A stretch of 64,000 bases of DNA from Pirellula sp. Lineage in GTDB: Bacteria; Planctomycetota; Planctomycetia; Pirellulales; Pirellulaceae. The translations under genes were made by a program, and so were the position numbers. A model generated the notes under the pieces. It ran no database searches. It saw only the letters and a program-made list of their open reading frames with translations, and was not told the origin of the DNA. The stretch spans positions 1-64,000 of the forward strand of contig JAJTFB010000006.1 of the NCBI GenBank assembly GCA_021300015.1, given 5' to 3'. Shown here one piece after another: positions 17,323 through 26,870 of the stretch (position 1 is its first letter; every line of letters starts with the position of its first letter).

Positions 17323-17652
17323 ATGAAGCTCCTAAGTAAACTTAAAAGCTGGTTCTCCTTTCGACTGACGCACTACTACCTGATCCACTTTACGCTGTTG
17401 CTTTCGTTTGGCTGGATGGCGATGGGGGGAGTGGGTCTGTTGGTCGCTTTTTGGGTTGTGCTGCTTTGGTTTTCGGCTTGGCAACGTCCCATGCGGCCAG
17501 AGTTTTTCCTGCTTGCGGGTTTTGGGCTTTTGGCGGCGGCAAGGTTCCTGCCGAGCGGGATGTGGGATAACATCTTTTGGCTCTTTGGGTTTTTGCTCAT
17601 CGCGGCGAGTCCTTTGATCGACTTTATTTCACCGACATTTCGCAATGGCTAA
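17323..17652 (+). CDS. small membrane protein, unknown function
   Basis: 109 residues from the ATG at 17323 (MKLLSKLKSWF). Three or four hydrophobic segments fill most of the protein (LIHFTLLLSFGWMAMGGVGL, LLVAFWVVLLWFS, FFLLAGFGLLAAARFLP, IFWLFGFLLIAASPLIDF). No known motif. It starts 14 bp after ogt and overlaps the next start by 8 bp, so it is part of the same operon and probably coupled to the acyltransferase-like gene. An earlier in-frame start at 17203 would overlap ogt by more than 100 bp and is rejected. Confidence 0.72.
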   Translation: MKLLSKLKSWFSFRLTHYYLIHFTLLLSFGWMAMGGVGLLVAFWVVLLWFSAWQRPMRPEFFLLAGFGLLAAARFLPSGMWDNIFWLFGFLLIAASPLIDFISPTFRNG

Positions 17653-18910
17653 GATTGAACTTGGACGGATCGATGCGTCGGTTTCGGAGGGCTCTGAGGA
17701 GAGGTCTTCGGTTGCAGAGTCCGAGAGTCCCAAGAGGCGTATGAGCATCGATGTGCTCCGAGGGATGGTGATGTTTTTGATGCTCGCCGAGGTTCTTCAT
17801 TGGGAGCAGCTCTCGGCAGCCTCCGGGCGGTTTTCTGAGCCTGTGCAAAGGGTCCTCGATTGGATCGTCTTCCACACCTCGCATGTCCAGTGGCGAGGCT
17901 GTTCGTTGCACGACATGATCCAACCCGTCTTCTCGTTTCTGGTTGGAACGTCGCTTGCGTTTTCTTACACCAAGCGGATCGAGCAAGGTCAATCATGGCG
18001 AGGGATGTTCATGCATGCTCTAGCAAGGAGTATCATCCTGGTCATGCTTGGGATTTTCTTGAGGAGTCTAGGCAAGTCCCAGACGAATTTCACCTTTGAC
18101 GATACGCTCACCCAAATTGGGCTTGGCTATGGCTTTTTGTTTCTCTTCGGTGGTTCCAAGCAGCTTACTGTCGGGCTGGGTATCCTCGGCATATTGAGTT
18201 CGTATTGGTTGCTCTTTGCGCTCTACCCTTTGCCACCGGCGTCGTTTGATTACGCTCGCGTAGGTGTACCTGATACATGGCAGCACCATGCTTCTGGTTT
18301 TGCCGCCCACTGGAACAAAAACAGCAATGCGGCTTGGGCGTTTGACGTTTGGTGGATGAATCTGTTTCCGCGTGAGAAAGCTTACCTCTATTCCGGGGGT
18401 GGGTATTGCACGTTGAGTTTTCTGCCGACCCTCGGAACGATGCTTATGGGGCTATTGGCTGGCAATTGGCTTCGAGAAGAAACGCACGTGGGGCGTCGCA
18501 ATTGGTGTTTTCTGGCAACGGCAGGGATATGTCTTTCCGGGGCTTGGGCCCTGGATGCCTTGGGGGTCTGCCCGTTGGTCAAGCGGATTTGGACACCGAG
18601 TTGGACGTTGTGGAGTGGCGGCATCTGTTTTCTCTGGCTCTTGGTGCTTTGTTGGATCCTCGACGATGCTCGAATCACACGTTGGTCGTATTTCTTTCGG
18701 GTGATAGGGGCCAACTCGATTGTCGCCTATGTGATGAGTTGGACGATCGAATCGTGGGTTGGCCAAGCCATCGAGCGGCATTTTGGGTTTGCGATTCGGG
18801 GGTTGGTCCCTGAGGTCTATCGCACGTTCGTGCTCGGATGGCTGGTGCTGTTGGTTTTTTGGTTGATCCTCGATTGGCTCTTTCGGCGAAAGATCTTCGT
18901 CCGGATCTGA
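17645..18910 (+). CDS. DUF5009/HGSNAT-like membrane acyltransferase family protein
   Basis: 421 residues with about ten transmembrane segments. The opening SIDVLRGMVMFLML, the HDMIQPVFSFLVGTSLAFSY segment and the late IGANSIVAYVMSW segment match the DUF5009 / heparan-alpha-glucosaminide N-acetyltransferase-like family (YeiB/acyltransferase-3-like topology). Such proteins are thought to move acyl groups across the membrane to sugars; the acceptor is unknown here. Residues 1-28 form a short charged cytoplasmic tail. Last gene of the 15714-18910 unit. Confidence 0.83.
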   Translation: MAKIELGRIDASVSEGSEERSSVAESESPKRRMSIDVLRGMVMFLMLAEVLHWEQLSAASGRFSEPVQRVLDWIVFHTSHVQWRGCSLHDMIQPVFSFLVGTSLAFSYTKRIEQGQSWRGMFMHALARSIILVMLGIFLRSLGKSQTNFTFDDTLTQIGLGYGFLFLFGGSKQLTVGLGILGILSSYWLLFALYPLPPASFDYARVGVPDTWQHHASGFAAHWNKNSNAAWAFDVWWMNLFPREKAYLYSGGGYCTLSFLPTLGTMLMGLLAGNWLREETHVGRRNWCFLATAGICLSGAWALDALGVCPLVKRIWTPSWTLWSGGICFLWLLVLCWILDDARITRWSYFFRVIGANSIVAYVMSWTIESWVGQAIERHFGFAIRGLVPEVYRTFVLGWLVLLVFWLILDWLFRRKIFVRI

Positions 18911-19140
18911 TCGCACCCTAGGCAACTATTCGGACGGTTACTATTCGGATTCCTAATCGGGTTGCGCGTCGGTAGGGATCGATTCGAGTGCAATCCAAGG
19001 GGCCTGACGCAGCTAGCCAAGCGGTTATACTCTAGGTGGGTTAATCTGCGCAGAATCGACCGGTTAAACGGTCGGCAGGAATGCGGTTGCGCATCGACTA
19101 GGGAAATTCCTTAAAGATCACACAGGGTAACGGCAACGAA

Positions 19141-20370
19141 ATGAAGAATCGATTTCTATTGGCACTTTTGTCGGGAATGACCTTTCCGGCGATGGTATTT
19201 TCCGCAGATGGGGTGAAGCTAGGGGATCCTAGTTTGACGGCCGGGGTACCGGGCACCGGAGCGTTGACTCCTAGCGATGTGAAGACTTATTTGTCGAATC
19301 CGGCCAATCACTCCGTTTTGAGCGTCGAGTTGCCCGACGGGCTAGCGGCTGGCAAGGAGGCGATTTACATCCCGGAGAACAATCCGTTGACGCGGGCGAA
19401 AGTGGAACTTGGGCGACAACTCTATTTCGACAGGCGTTTATCGAAGGACGCGACGGTCAGTTGTGCTGATTGCCACAGTCCATCGGCCGGGTATGGCGCG
19501 CACACGCAGTTTGGGGTGGGGGTCAAGGGACAGACGGGTGGCCGCAATTCTCCGACATCATTCAATCGGATCTTGAGCAAGTCCCAGTTTTGGGATGGTC
19601 GGGCAGCGGACCTTGAGGCCCAAGCGGTCGGACCGATCGCCAATCCGATTGAGATGGGCAATACCCATCAGGGCGTGGTAGCTTTTTTGACTTCCAACGA
19701 AGTCTACAAGCTTCAGTTTGAGAAGGTATTCGGCGCATCTCCGAACATCGACAATGTCGGCAAGGCGATTGCGGCCTTCGAGCGAACGATTGTCACGGGT
19801 ACGAGTCCTTACGATGCCTACGAGCCGCTTCGCAAATTCCAGGAAGCGTTCGAAGAGCAGCTTGAAGATCTCGAGGATTTCAAGCAAGAAGACCCATCGA
19901 ACTTTGCCAAGTATGAGGGGTTAAAGAGCAAAAGCGATGCGAATCCGATGAGTGAATCGGCCAAGCGGGGACGGGATTTGTTCTTCAGCACCAAGTCGAA
20001 CTGTTCGGCTTGTCACGTAGGCGCGAACTTCACCGATGAGCTTTACCACAACCTAGGGGTGGGCATGGCCTCTGAGAAGCCTGATCTTGGGCGATTCGAT
20101 CAGACCAAGCTTGAGAAGGACAAGGGTGCGTTCAAGACACCGACGTTGAGAAACATCGAGCTCAATGCACCTTACATGCATGATGGGAGTCAAAAGACGC
20201 TCGAAGAGGTCGTCGAGTGGTATGCCAAGGGCGGTCATCCGAACCCTTACTTGAGCGACAAGATCAAGAAGCTTGAGCTCAGCGCGCAGGATAAGACCGA
20301 TTTGGTCGAGTTCATGAAGGCGTTGACAGGTCCATTGCCGGTGGTCAATGAGGGTCGATTGCCCCAGTAG
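19141..20370 (+). CDS. dihaem cytochrome c peroxidase (CcpA/MauG family)
   Basis: 409 residues. A signal peptide (MKNRFLLALLSGMTF...FSADG) sends it to the periplasm or paryphoplasm. Two c-type haem sites: CADCH at 108-112 and CSACH at 288-292. Family landmarks include LGRQLYFDRRLSKDATVSC (cited to 19 residues), FNRILSKSQFWDGRA, AAFERTIVTG, and PYMHDGS with the distal Met ligand. It would reduce hydrogen peroxide with electrons from a cytochrome or act as a related dihaem oxidase. Unusual is a charged insertion between the haem domains (residues ~235-268, rich in E, D and K). A symmetric terminator follows at 20418-20447. Apparently monocistronic. Confidence 0.93.
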   Translation: MKNRFLLALLSGMTFPAMVFSADGVKLGDPSLTAGVPGTGALTPSDVKTYLSNPANHSVLSVELPDGLAAGKEAIYIPENNPLTRAKVELGRQLYFDRRLSKDATVSCADCHSPSAGYGAHTQFGVGVKGQTGGRNSPTSFNRILSKSQFWDGRAADLEAQAVGPIANPIEMGNTHQGVVAFLTSNEVYKLQFEKVFGASPNIDNVGKAIAAFERTIVTGTSPYDAYEPLRKFQEAFEEQLEDLEDFKQEDPSNFAKYEGLKSKSDANPMSESAKRGRDLFFSTKSNCSACHVGANFTDELYHNLGVGMASEKPDLGRFDQTKLEKDKGAFKTPTLRNIELNAPYMHDGSQKTLEEVVEWYAKGGHPNPYLSDKIKKLELSAQDKTDLVEFMKALTGPLPVVNEGRLPQ

Positions 20371-20417
20371 TTCTAGGCAGTTCACTGCGGGTTATTTTGG
20401 ATGGATCCAAACGAAAA

Positions 20418-20447
20418 AAAATCGGCTCGCTTTCGCGAGCCGATTTT
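20418..20447. terminator. bidirectional terminator between convergent genes
   Basis: Stem AAAATCGGCTCGC (20418-20430) and GCGAGCCGATTTT (20435-20447), loop TTTC. An A run precedes it on the plus strand (T run on the minus strand) and TTTT ends it on the plus strand, so it serves both the peroxidase gene and the convergent cysteine-rich gene. Confidence 0.85.
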
Positions 20448-20486
20448 CATTTCGAAGTATCTTAACCCTAGCAGTCCGATTCGTGA

Positions 20487-21428
20487 TTAACGAACACGGG
20501 TGCTGCTAGCTTGAATGATACCGCGATTGGTGTTCAGGTAAGCGTGAGGATCGACTACTGGAGCCGGTGCGAGCGATGGAGCGGCAGCAGGAACGCTTCC
20601 GCAGGAGCTGCAACCCGAATCACAAGCAGCAGCGTCACAGCTCGACTTGCTCTTGAAAATCTTTCCGAGCAGACCGCACGAACGCTTCTTGGCTCCGATT
20701 CCGCCGTCACAACCAGCAGCACCGCTGCAAGGATCGTTAGCAGCGATTTCAGCGCCGCAGGAAGGACCTTTACCGAAAAGACCGTTTCCGCAACCGCCGG
20801 CGATTTCAGCGCCGCAGCTAGGACCGGTTCCGCAACCACCAGCGACTTCAGCGCCGCAGCTAGGAGCAGCAGTTTCGCAACCGCAGCTAGGAGCTGCCTT
20901 CGCAGCGTGCTTAGCAGCCAAGCGAGCGTGCATGTTCGCAGCAGCGTTGTGGATGCGAGCCATCTTCTCAACGTGGGCTGCATGAAGTTTGCACTTCAGG
21001 CCTTTGAGACCGTCCAAAACTGGAGTGCGGCAGACGTTTGCTGGTCCGCAAGCAGCAGCTTCTACGCCGCAGCTTGGTCCGACGATTCCGCCGTTGTTGC
21101 CTGCACAAGGATCGCAAGCACCGGCGATTTCGGTACCGCAGCTAGGAGCACGCTTGTTGCCGAGAAGACCGCAACCGGCCTTACCAGCGCCAATACCTGC
21201 ACCATTATCGCAAGCTGGAGCAGCGATTTCAGTACCGCAGCTTGGGCCGCTTGCACAGCCAGCCATTTCGGCTCCGCAGCTAGGATCAACAACCGAGGTA
21301 TCGCAGCAGGAGCTCTTGGCTCCGACGCCGTTACCACCCAAGAGGCGATGGATCAGGTCACCACCGAAGCTTTGTCCGCTAAGGCATGCACCCAAAACCA
21401 CCGAACTAACAATAATGTTCCACTTCAT
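20487..21428 (-). CDS. exported cysteine-rich protein with PSCGxE repeats
   Basis: 313 residues. A signal peptide (MKWNIIVSSVVLGACLSGQSF) precedes a Cys/Gly/Ala-rich body. The motif PSCG followed by A/T/V/C, E and I/V/M/A/T occurs eight times (for example PSCGAEMA, PSCGTEIA, PSCGVEAA, PSCGCETA, PSCGAEVA). A central stretch without the motif (residues ~135-170) is helical and His/Lys/Ala-rich (KLHAAHVEKMARIHNAAANM). Near the end GCSSCGSVP and a Pro/Ala-rich tail follow. I do not recognise a named family. Many Cys in an exported protein suggest disulfide cross-linking in the envelope or metal binding; both are inference. It resembles the cysteine-rich protein at 57256-57852 in composition, not in motif. 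The 600-bp upstream region is gene-free. Confidence 0.82.
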   Translation of the reverse strand: MKWNIIVSSVVLGACLSGQSFGGDLIHRLLGGNGVGAKSSCCDTSVVDPSCGAEMAGCASGPSCGTEIAAPACDNGAGIGAGKAGCGLLGNKRAPSCGTEIAGACDPCAGNNGGIVGPSCGVEAAACGPANVCRTPVLDGLKGLKCKLHAAHVEKMARIHNAAANMHARLAAKHAAKAAPSCGCETAAPSCGAEVAGGCGTGPSCGAEIAGGCGNGLFGKGPSCGAEIAANDPCSGAAGCDGGIGAKKRSCGLLGKIFKSKSSCDAAACDSGCSSCGSVPAAAPSLAPAPVVDPHAYLNTNRGIIQASSTRVR

Positions 21429-22038
21429 CTAGACTAACTCCCTATGTACATTGGGTCACTGACTACCACCAACATTCGAAAGCATGACGGAGTTGAGACC
21501 GGTTTCGGCGTACGAAGTCGTCGCCGAAACCGCCCTCTACTGGTGCGGCTCCAAGACCACCGCTTGCGCGATTGCCTTTGTGACTTCGTAGGCCCCATTT
21601 CCTTCGGCGCGATCCATCCGTACTTGGACCGTTGCCAACCATGCGTTTCAAAATGCTCCAATCCAAAATGAGGATTGGATCCGGGGTAGTTGCCGGCCGA
21701 GCCATCCATAGACTCGATCAGTTCTGGGCCACCGGCAATATCGAGGTCCTTCTTACCAGGCTACGGATTGAAGTCTGGTAAGATGGGTCGACAGGGAAAC
21801 TATCGGCCAAGCGATGAAAATAGCTTGAACCCCCTATCCCATTTTCCGGAAAATGAAGGTAGGAAAGAAGTTACGTAAACTCTAACGCGCAGCGAAAGTA
21901 TGCGGAATGATTCGAAAAAGACGGGGTGTAAACTGCCTAAGTTACCAAGATAGACGGAGTTTTTTACCGATGCGGCACAACCGTCAAAGTCGTTAGAATG
22001 GCGAGTCGGACTGCCGCTGACCCAAATTGAAAGACTCG
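21429..22038. other. 610-bp intergenic region, no gene seen
   Basis: Divergent promoter region between the cysteine-rich gene (minus) and the glycosyltransferase (plus). Short open frames on both strands are mutually antisense and show no domain or ribosome binding site. No hairpin or repeat stood out. Confidence 0.6.
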
Positions 22039-23364
22039 ATGAGAATTACTTACTTAACCGCAGGCGCTGCCGGGATGTTTTGCGGTTCCTGCATGAACGA
22101 TAATGCGGTGGCCAAGGAGTTGATCAAGGCTGGGCATGACTGCGTGCTTATGCCCGTCTACACCCCGATCCGCACCGATGTCGAGGACATGAGTGTCGAC
22201 CGAGTCTTTCTCGGAGGCGTCAATGTTTACCTATCCCAAAAGATCCCCTTGATTCGCTACCTGCCTCGATGGGCCGTCGGCTGGCTTGATCACCCTTGGG
22301 TGATCAAGTCGTTGACCTCCAAGGCAGGCAAGACGAGCCCTGAGTTGTTGGGTCCGTTGGCCATCAGCATGCTCGATGGACTTGAAGGGAATCAGAAGCA
22401 AGAGTTCGAGGACTTGCTGCGGTTTCTCCAGACGAGCATTCGGCCCGAGACGGTCCTTCTGACCAATTTGCTCATCGGTGGTGTGATCCCTCAATTGGCC
22501 GTGAACGCCGATGTTTGGGTGATGCTCCAGGGGGACGACATTTTTTTAGATTCCCTAAGCGCTTCGCATCGAGCCCAGGCGATCGAGCGGATGAGACGGC
22601 TTGTCGGGTCGGCCAAGGGGTTTATTTGCCACTCGCAAGCCTATGCGCAGAGCATGCAGAGTTTGCTTGGAATCCCTGAACTCAAGATGCATGTCGTTCC
22701 TTTAGGGGTTGCGACCGAGGATTTTATCGATAGGGCAGCAAATAGTTCTGAGCTTCCTAAAGGCGATCCGTTGATTCGGCTCGGGTATTTAGCGCGCATG
22801 GCACCTGAGAAGGGGCTTCATCTACTTGTCGATGCCTTTATAGAGCTTCGCCGCAACGGGAGGTTCAGCAATGTTCGACTTTCGATGGCCGGCTGGATGG
22901 GTCCCCAGCATGCCGGTTATTGGAAAGAGCAGCAAGCCAAGCTTCATCGAGCGGGTCTTGACGGTCAGTGGAGCTATGCCGGTACGGTCAATCGAGCTGA
23001 AAAAGTTGCCTTTCTCGAGAGTCTCGATTTGTTTTGCGTGCCGACGACCTATGCCGATCCCAAGGGGATATTTCTGCTTGAGGCCGTCGCCTCTGGGCTT
23101 CCTTATGTCATGCCAGATCACGGCGCCTTCCCGGAGCTTCATCGCCGGATTGCCAAAGCCGCCGGTGAAGTTGCCGGAGGGGTAGCGATTGGCAGGTTGT
23201 ATCCACACGGCGCGTCTGAGGGGCTCGTCAAGGCCCTCGAGTCGGTCCTGGAGCGATCGATGAAAAAGGAGGCAGCTAGCCCCATGGTGCTTGCCGAGTT
23301 GGACATTGCGACGCACACCAAGCGGCTTGTCGCGGTACTGCAGGGGAAATCGAGTTTCGATTGA
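22039..23364 (+). CDS. glycosyltransferase family 4 (GT-B fold)
   Basis: 441 residues from the ATG at 22039; an in-frame TTG at 22027 is the alternative. The N-terminal Rossmann-like opening is MRITYLTAGAAGMFCGSCMND, cited as AAGMFCGSCMNDNAVAKEL. The donor-binding domain contains RLGYLARMAPEKGLHLLVDA and the E-x7-E-type element near GIFLLEAVASGLPYVMP. This is a retaining GT-B enzyme that probably builds a surface polysaccharide or glycolipid; donor and acceptor are unknown. The CGSC motif near the acceptor side is characteristic of a subgroup I associate with planctomycetes. guaA begins 100 bp downstream with its own promoter-like sequence. Confidence 0.88.
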   Translation: MRITYLTAGAAGMFCGSCMNDNAVAKELIKAGHDCVLMPVYTPIRTDVEDMSVDRVFLGGVNVYLSQKIPLIRYLPRWAVGWLDHPWVIKSLTSKAGKTSPELLGPLAISMLDGLEGNQKQEFEDLLRFLQTSIRPETVLLTNLLIGGVIPQLAVNADVWVMLQGDDIFLDSLSASHRAQAIERMRRLVGSAKGFICHSQAYAQSMQSLLGIPELKMHVVPLGVATEDFIDRAANSSELPKGDPLIRLGYLARMAPEKGLHLLVDAFIELRRNGRFSNVRLSMAGWMGPQHAGYWKEQQAKLHRAGLDGQWSYAGTVNRAEKVAFLESLDLFCVPTTYADPKGIFLLEAVASGLPYVMPDHGAFPELHRRIAKAAGEVAGGVAIGRLYPHGASEGLVKALESVLERSMKKEAASPMVLAELDIATHTKRLVAVLQGKSSFD

Positions 23365-23418
23365 CCCGAATCGCAAACCTCGAGCTCGGATTCGTGTAGG
23401 CGATCGGCCGCAATTCGC

Positions 23419-23424
23419 TATAAT
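23419..23424 (+). promoter_or_regulatory. possible -10 element of guaA
   Basis: TATAAT, 40 bases before the guaA ATG. No recognisable -35 hexamer lies 17 bp upstream. Confidence 0.3.
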
Positions 23425-23463
23425 TCTGCGTTTTCCAGCCGGTCAACCCATTGTGTGCTTCGT

Positions 23464-25068
23464 ATGAACAGCTCGCAGTCCCACGACTCCAAACGCCCTG
23501 AGCCAACGGGCTATTCCGCCGATGCATTGCAAAACGAACGCGTACTGGTTTTGGACTTCGGTTCTCAATTCGCACAGCTCATCGCAAGGCGGGTCAGGGA
23601 TCAGAATGTCTACTGCGAAATCGTTAGGCATGACATTTCGGCTCAGACGGTTTTGGCTCGAAAGCCTGCAGCGATCATTTTTTCTGGTGGTCCTTCGAGC
23701 GTTTACGATCCGTCGGCGCCGGCTTGCGATCCTGGTCTTTTCGATCTTGGGATTCCCATTTTAGGGATCTGCTATGGAATGCAGTTGACGGCCCATCGTC
23801 TTGGCGGTGCGGTTCAGGCATGTCCGGCCCGAGAGTATGGTCGGGCTCGTTTGTCGATCGGTAACATGGAGAAGTTATTTGCAGGGTTTCCAGCCCAGAT
23901 CGACGTCTGGATGAGTCATGGCGACCAGGTCGAACGACTACCTGAGGGATTTGAGACCATCGCAGGGACAGAGACATGCCCGCATGCGGCGATCAAGCAT
24001 CGGAGCAAACCGATTTACGGGATCCAGTTCCATCCCGAGGTATCCCATACGGCCTTGGGTGGAACATTGATCCACAATTTTTTGTACAACGTCGCCGGAT
24101 GCCAGGGTCGATGGCATTTGTCGAATTTTGCCGAGCAGACCATATCGCAGTTGCGTCAGAAGATTGGATCGGACCGAGTCATTTGCGGGTTGTCCGGTGG
24201 GGTGGATTCCTCGGTCACGGCGGCTTTGCTCTACAAGGCGATCGGGCCGCAGTTGACTTGTATTTTGATCGATAATGGTTTGTTGCGCAAAGACGAGCAG
24301 GCGGCCGTCATCGGCGAATTCACCGATCATTTCCAGGCCGATCTGCGGGTCGTCCATGCTGGCGAGCGGTTTTTGAGTGCTTTGGCAGGAATCCGCGACC
24401 CGCAGGAAAAGCGGCGGAGGATTGGCCATGCCTTCATCGATTGCTTCAAGGAGGAGGCGCAAAAGATCAACGGGGCGAGGTATTTGGCACAAGGAACCTT
24501 GTATCCCGACGTGATTGAAAGTGGGGCGGCCCCGGACGGTCCCGCAGCGACGATCAAACTTCATCACAACGTCGGAGGGCTTCCCGAACAACTCGGGTTC
24601 GATCTGGTCGAACCCCTTCGCGATCTGTTCAAGGACGAGGTTCGCAAGCTCGGCATTGAGCTTGGACTGCCTGAACATCTCGTATGGCGGCATCCTTTTC
24701 CAGGCCCGGGCCTTGCGGTTCGCTGCCTCGGTGAGGTCACCGAAGCGAAGCTTGATGTGCTCCGGGAAGCCGACGAGATTCTCATCGCTGAGATCAAAAA
24801 CGCCGATCTGTACCGAGAGACCTCCCAAGCCTTTGTCGTGCTGCTTGAATCCCAAAGCGTCGGGGTCATGGGCGATTCGCGCACGTACGAGAATGCCGTC
24901 GCGGTCCGTTGCGTCAACACCGACGATTTCATGACCGCCGACTGGAGTCGGCTACCTTACGACCTGTTGGCCCGAGTCTCGACTCGGATTATCAACGAGG
25001 TCCGAGGCGTCAACCGAGTCTGCTACGACATCAGCTCAAAACCCCCAGCAACCATCGAGTGGGAATAG
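23464..25068 (+). CDS. guaA: GMP synthase (glutamine-hydrolysing)
   Basis: 534 residues. It converts XMP to GMP with glutamine and ATP. Class I glutamine amidotransferase domain at ~25-215: oxyanion/nucleophile GICYGMQL and the His-Glu pair in [11 protein letters not shown] pyrophosphatase domain with the P-loop [10 protein letters not shown]-terminal dimerisation domain with [20 protein letters not shown] and the ending [12 protein letters not shown]. Complete, normal length. The ATG at 23464 is preferred to a GTG three codons upstream. ettA follows 16 bp downstream, suggesting an operon. Confidence 0.98.
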   Translation: MNSSQSHDSKRPEPTGYSADALQNERVLVLDFGSQFAQLIARRVRDQNVYCEIVRHDISAQTVLARKPAAIIFSGGPSSVYDPSAPACDPGLFDLGIPILGICYGMQLTAHRLGGAVQACPAREYGRARLSIGNMEKLFAGFPAQIDVWMSHGDQVERLPEGFETIAGTETCPHAAIKHRSKPIYGIQFHPEVSHTALGGTLIHNFLYNVAGCQGRWHLSNFAEQTISQLRQKIGSDRVICGLSGGVDSSVTAALLYKAIGPQLTCILIDNGLLRKDEQAAVIGEFTDHFQADLRVVHAGERFLSALAGIRDPQEKRRRIGHAFIDCFKEEAQKINGARYLAQGTLYPDVIESGAAPDGPAATIKLHHNVGGLPEQLGFDLVEPLRDLFKDEVRKLGIELGLPEHLVWRHPFPGPGLAVRCLGEVTEAKLDVLREADEILIAEIKNADLYRETSQAFVVLLESQSVGVMGDSRTYENAVAVRCVNTDDFMTADWSRLPYDLLARVSTRIINEVRGVNRVCYDISSKPPATIEWE

Positions 25069-25084
25069 CCAACAACGGATTTTT

Positions 25085-26758
25085 ATGAACCGGCAATACA
25101 TCTTCCAAATCGAAAAGCTCACCAAGCGTCACGGACAAAAAGAGGTCCTCAAGGACATATGGTTATCGTTTTACCCGGGGGCCAAGATCGGCGTTCTGGG
25201 GTCCAACGGCGCCGGCAAGAGTACCTTGTTGCGAATCATGGCAGGCATCGACAAGAACTTTGACGGTACTGCCCGGCTATCCAACGGCTTTACCGTAGGT
25301 TATTTGTCCCAGGAGCCCCAGCTCGATGCCCAAAAGAACGTGCAGGGGAATGTCGAACAAGCCGTTGCACCGAAGCGAAAGATCCTCGATCGGTTCAATG
25401 AAATCTCTGGGCTTCTCGGTGAGGTGACCGACGACAAAGAGATGCAAAAACTCTGCGATGAGATGGCCAAGCTCCAGGACATCATCGACGCTCAGAATCT
25501 CTGGGAACTCGATCGCCAGGTCGAAATGTCGATGGATGTGATGAATTTGCCGCCGGGCGATGCGGATGTGACAAAGCTCTCCGGTGGGGAGCGTCGGCGC
25601 GTAGCGCTTTGCAAACTGCTGCTCGAGCAGCCCGATTTGCTGTTGCTCGATGAGCCGACGAACCACTTGGATGCCGAAGCCGTCCATTGGCTCGAACAGC
25701 ATCTAGCGCAGTACCCTGGGACGGTCGTTGCCGTGACCCACGATCGATACTTCTTGGACAATGTCGCGCAGTGGATCCTCGAACTCGATCGCGGATCGGG
25801 GTTTCCTTTCGAGGGAAATTACACCTCTTGGTTGGAGCAAAAGCAGAAGCGATTGCAGATCGAACAAAAGTCGGCCGTGGCGCGGCAGAAAACTCTCGAT
25901 CGGGAGCTCGAATGGATCCGATTGTCGCCGCGAGCAAGGCAAGCCAAGAACAAGGCCCGGATCAGCGCGTACGAACAGCTTGCAGCTCAGCAATTCGAGG
26001 AGCGACCCGACGAGCTGGAAATCCAAATTCCGCCTGGGAAGCATCTTGGAGAAGTCGTCGTCGAGGCCAGCGGAGTCTCGAAGGCTTTCGGGGATCGGAT
26101 GCTCTTTGACAACCTCGAGTTCCGTTTGCCTCCAGGGGGGATCGTCGGCGTGATCGGACCGAACGGGGCGGGCAAAACCACCTTGTTTCGAATGATGATC
26201 GGACAGGAGACCCCCGACAGGGGTACGATTCGAGTGGGCGATACGGTAGAGCTCGGGTATGTCGATCAGTCCCGCGATTCCTTGACCGCAACGAACACGC
26301 TGTTCCAAGAAATCTCCGGAGGGGTCGATTGGCTCGACATGGGTGGAAAGCGGCTCAACTCGCGGGCTTACGTTTCGAAATTCAACTTCAAGGGGACCGA
26401 CCAAGAGAAGAAAGTTGGGGATTTATCCGGCGGGGAGCGCAACCGCGTGCACTTGGCCAAGCTCTTGCGTCGGGGTTGCAATGTACTGTTGCTCGACGAA
26501 CCGACGAATGACTTGGACGTCGATACGCTCCGTGCCTTGGAGGAAGCCATTTTGAACTTCGCCGGCTGCGTCGTGGTCATCACCCACGATCGATGGTTTT
26601 TGGATAGGATTGCGACGCATATATTGGCCTTCGAGGGAGATGGCTATGTCCATTGGTGCGAAGGCAATTTCCAGACCTATGAGGAGCAGCGCAAGGAGCG
26701 GCTGGGGATTTCAAGCGACGAGCCACAGCGTTTCCGATACCGAAAACTGACCAATTGA
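25085..26758 (+). CDS. ettA: energy-dependent translational throttle protein EttA (ABC-F)
   Basis: 557 residues with two ABC domains and no membrane segments. First ATPase: Walker A GSNGAGKS, signature [13 protein letters not shown], Walker [13 protein letters not shown]. Second: [35 protein letters not shown]. The arm region and charged linker ([20 protein letters not shown]) lie between them. The opening [20 protein letters not shown] (20 residues) is diagnostic for EttA among ABC-F proteins. EttA binds the ribosomal E site and gates entry into elongation according to the ATP/ADP ratio. Follows guaA by 16 bp. Confidence 0.96.
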   Translation: MNRQYIFQIEKLTKRHGQKEVLKDIWLSFYPGAKIGVLGSNGAGKSTLLRIMAGIDKNFDGTARLSNGFTVGYLSQEPQLDAQKNVQGNVEQAVAPKRKILDRFNEISGLLGEVTDDKEMQKLCDEMAKLQDIIDAQNLWELDRQVEMSMDVMNLPPGDADVTKLSGGERRRVALCKLLLEQPDLLLLDEPTNHLDAEAVHWLEQHLAQYPGTVVAVTHDRYFLDNVAQWILELDRGSGFPFEGNYTSWLEQKQKRLQIEQKSAVARQKTLDRELEWIRLSPRARQAKNKARISAYEQLAAQQFEERPDELEIQIPPGKHLGEVVVEASGVSKAFGDRMLFDNLEFRLPPGGIVGVIGPNGAGKTTLFRMMIGQETPDRGTIRVGDTVELGYVDQSRDSLTATNTLFQEISGGVDWLDMGGKRLNSRAYVSKFNFKGTDQEKKVGDLSGGERNRVHLAKLLRRGCNVLLLDEPTNDLDVDTLRALEEAILNFAGCVVVITHDRWFLDRIATHILAFEGDGYVHWCEGNFQTYEEQRKERLGISSDEPQRFRYRKLTN

Positions 26759-26870
26759 ATCTTCGGGGGAAATCGATTCCCTCTTCAACTTCGGCTACTT
26801 TGGTACAATTGCAACTTCAGGTTTGCTCACACCCACTTCTCTCCTTGTCCTCTTGAAAGGCGCAACGAAC

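Noticed and set aside
20511-21437. 308-residue plus-strand open frame
   Set aside because: Antisense of the cysteine-rich gene; composition (Ala/Ser/Thr) follows from the repeat and no signal or domain is present.
22039-23364. Assignment of the GT4 enzyme as BshA because a BshB1-like gene is in the window
   Set aside because: The N-terminus (AAGMFCGSCMND) and acceptor region do not resemble BshA, and the two genes are 38 kb apart.
23938-24855. 305-residue minus-strand open frame within guaA
   Set aside because: Shadow of a clearly functional guaA.
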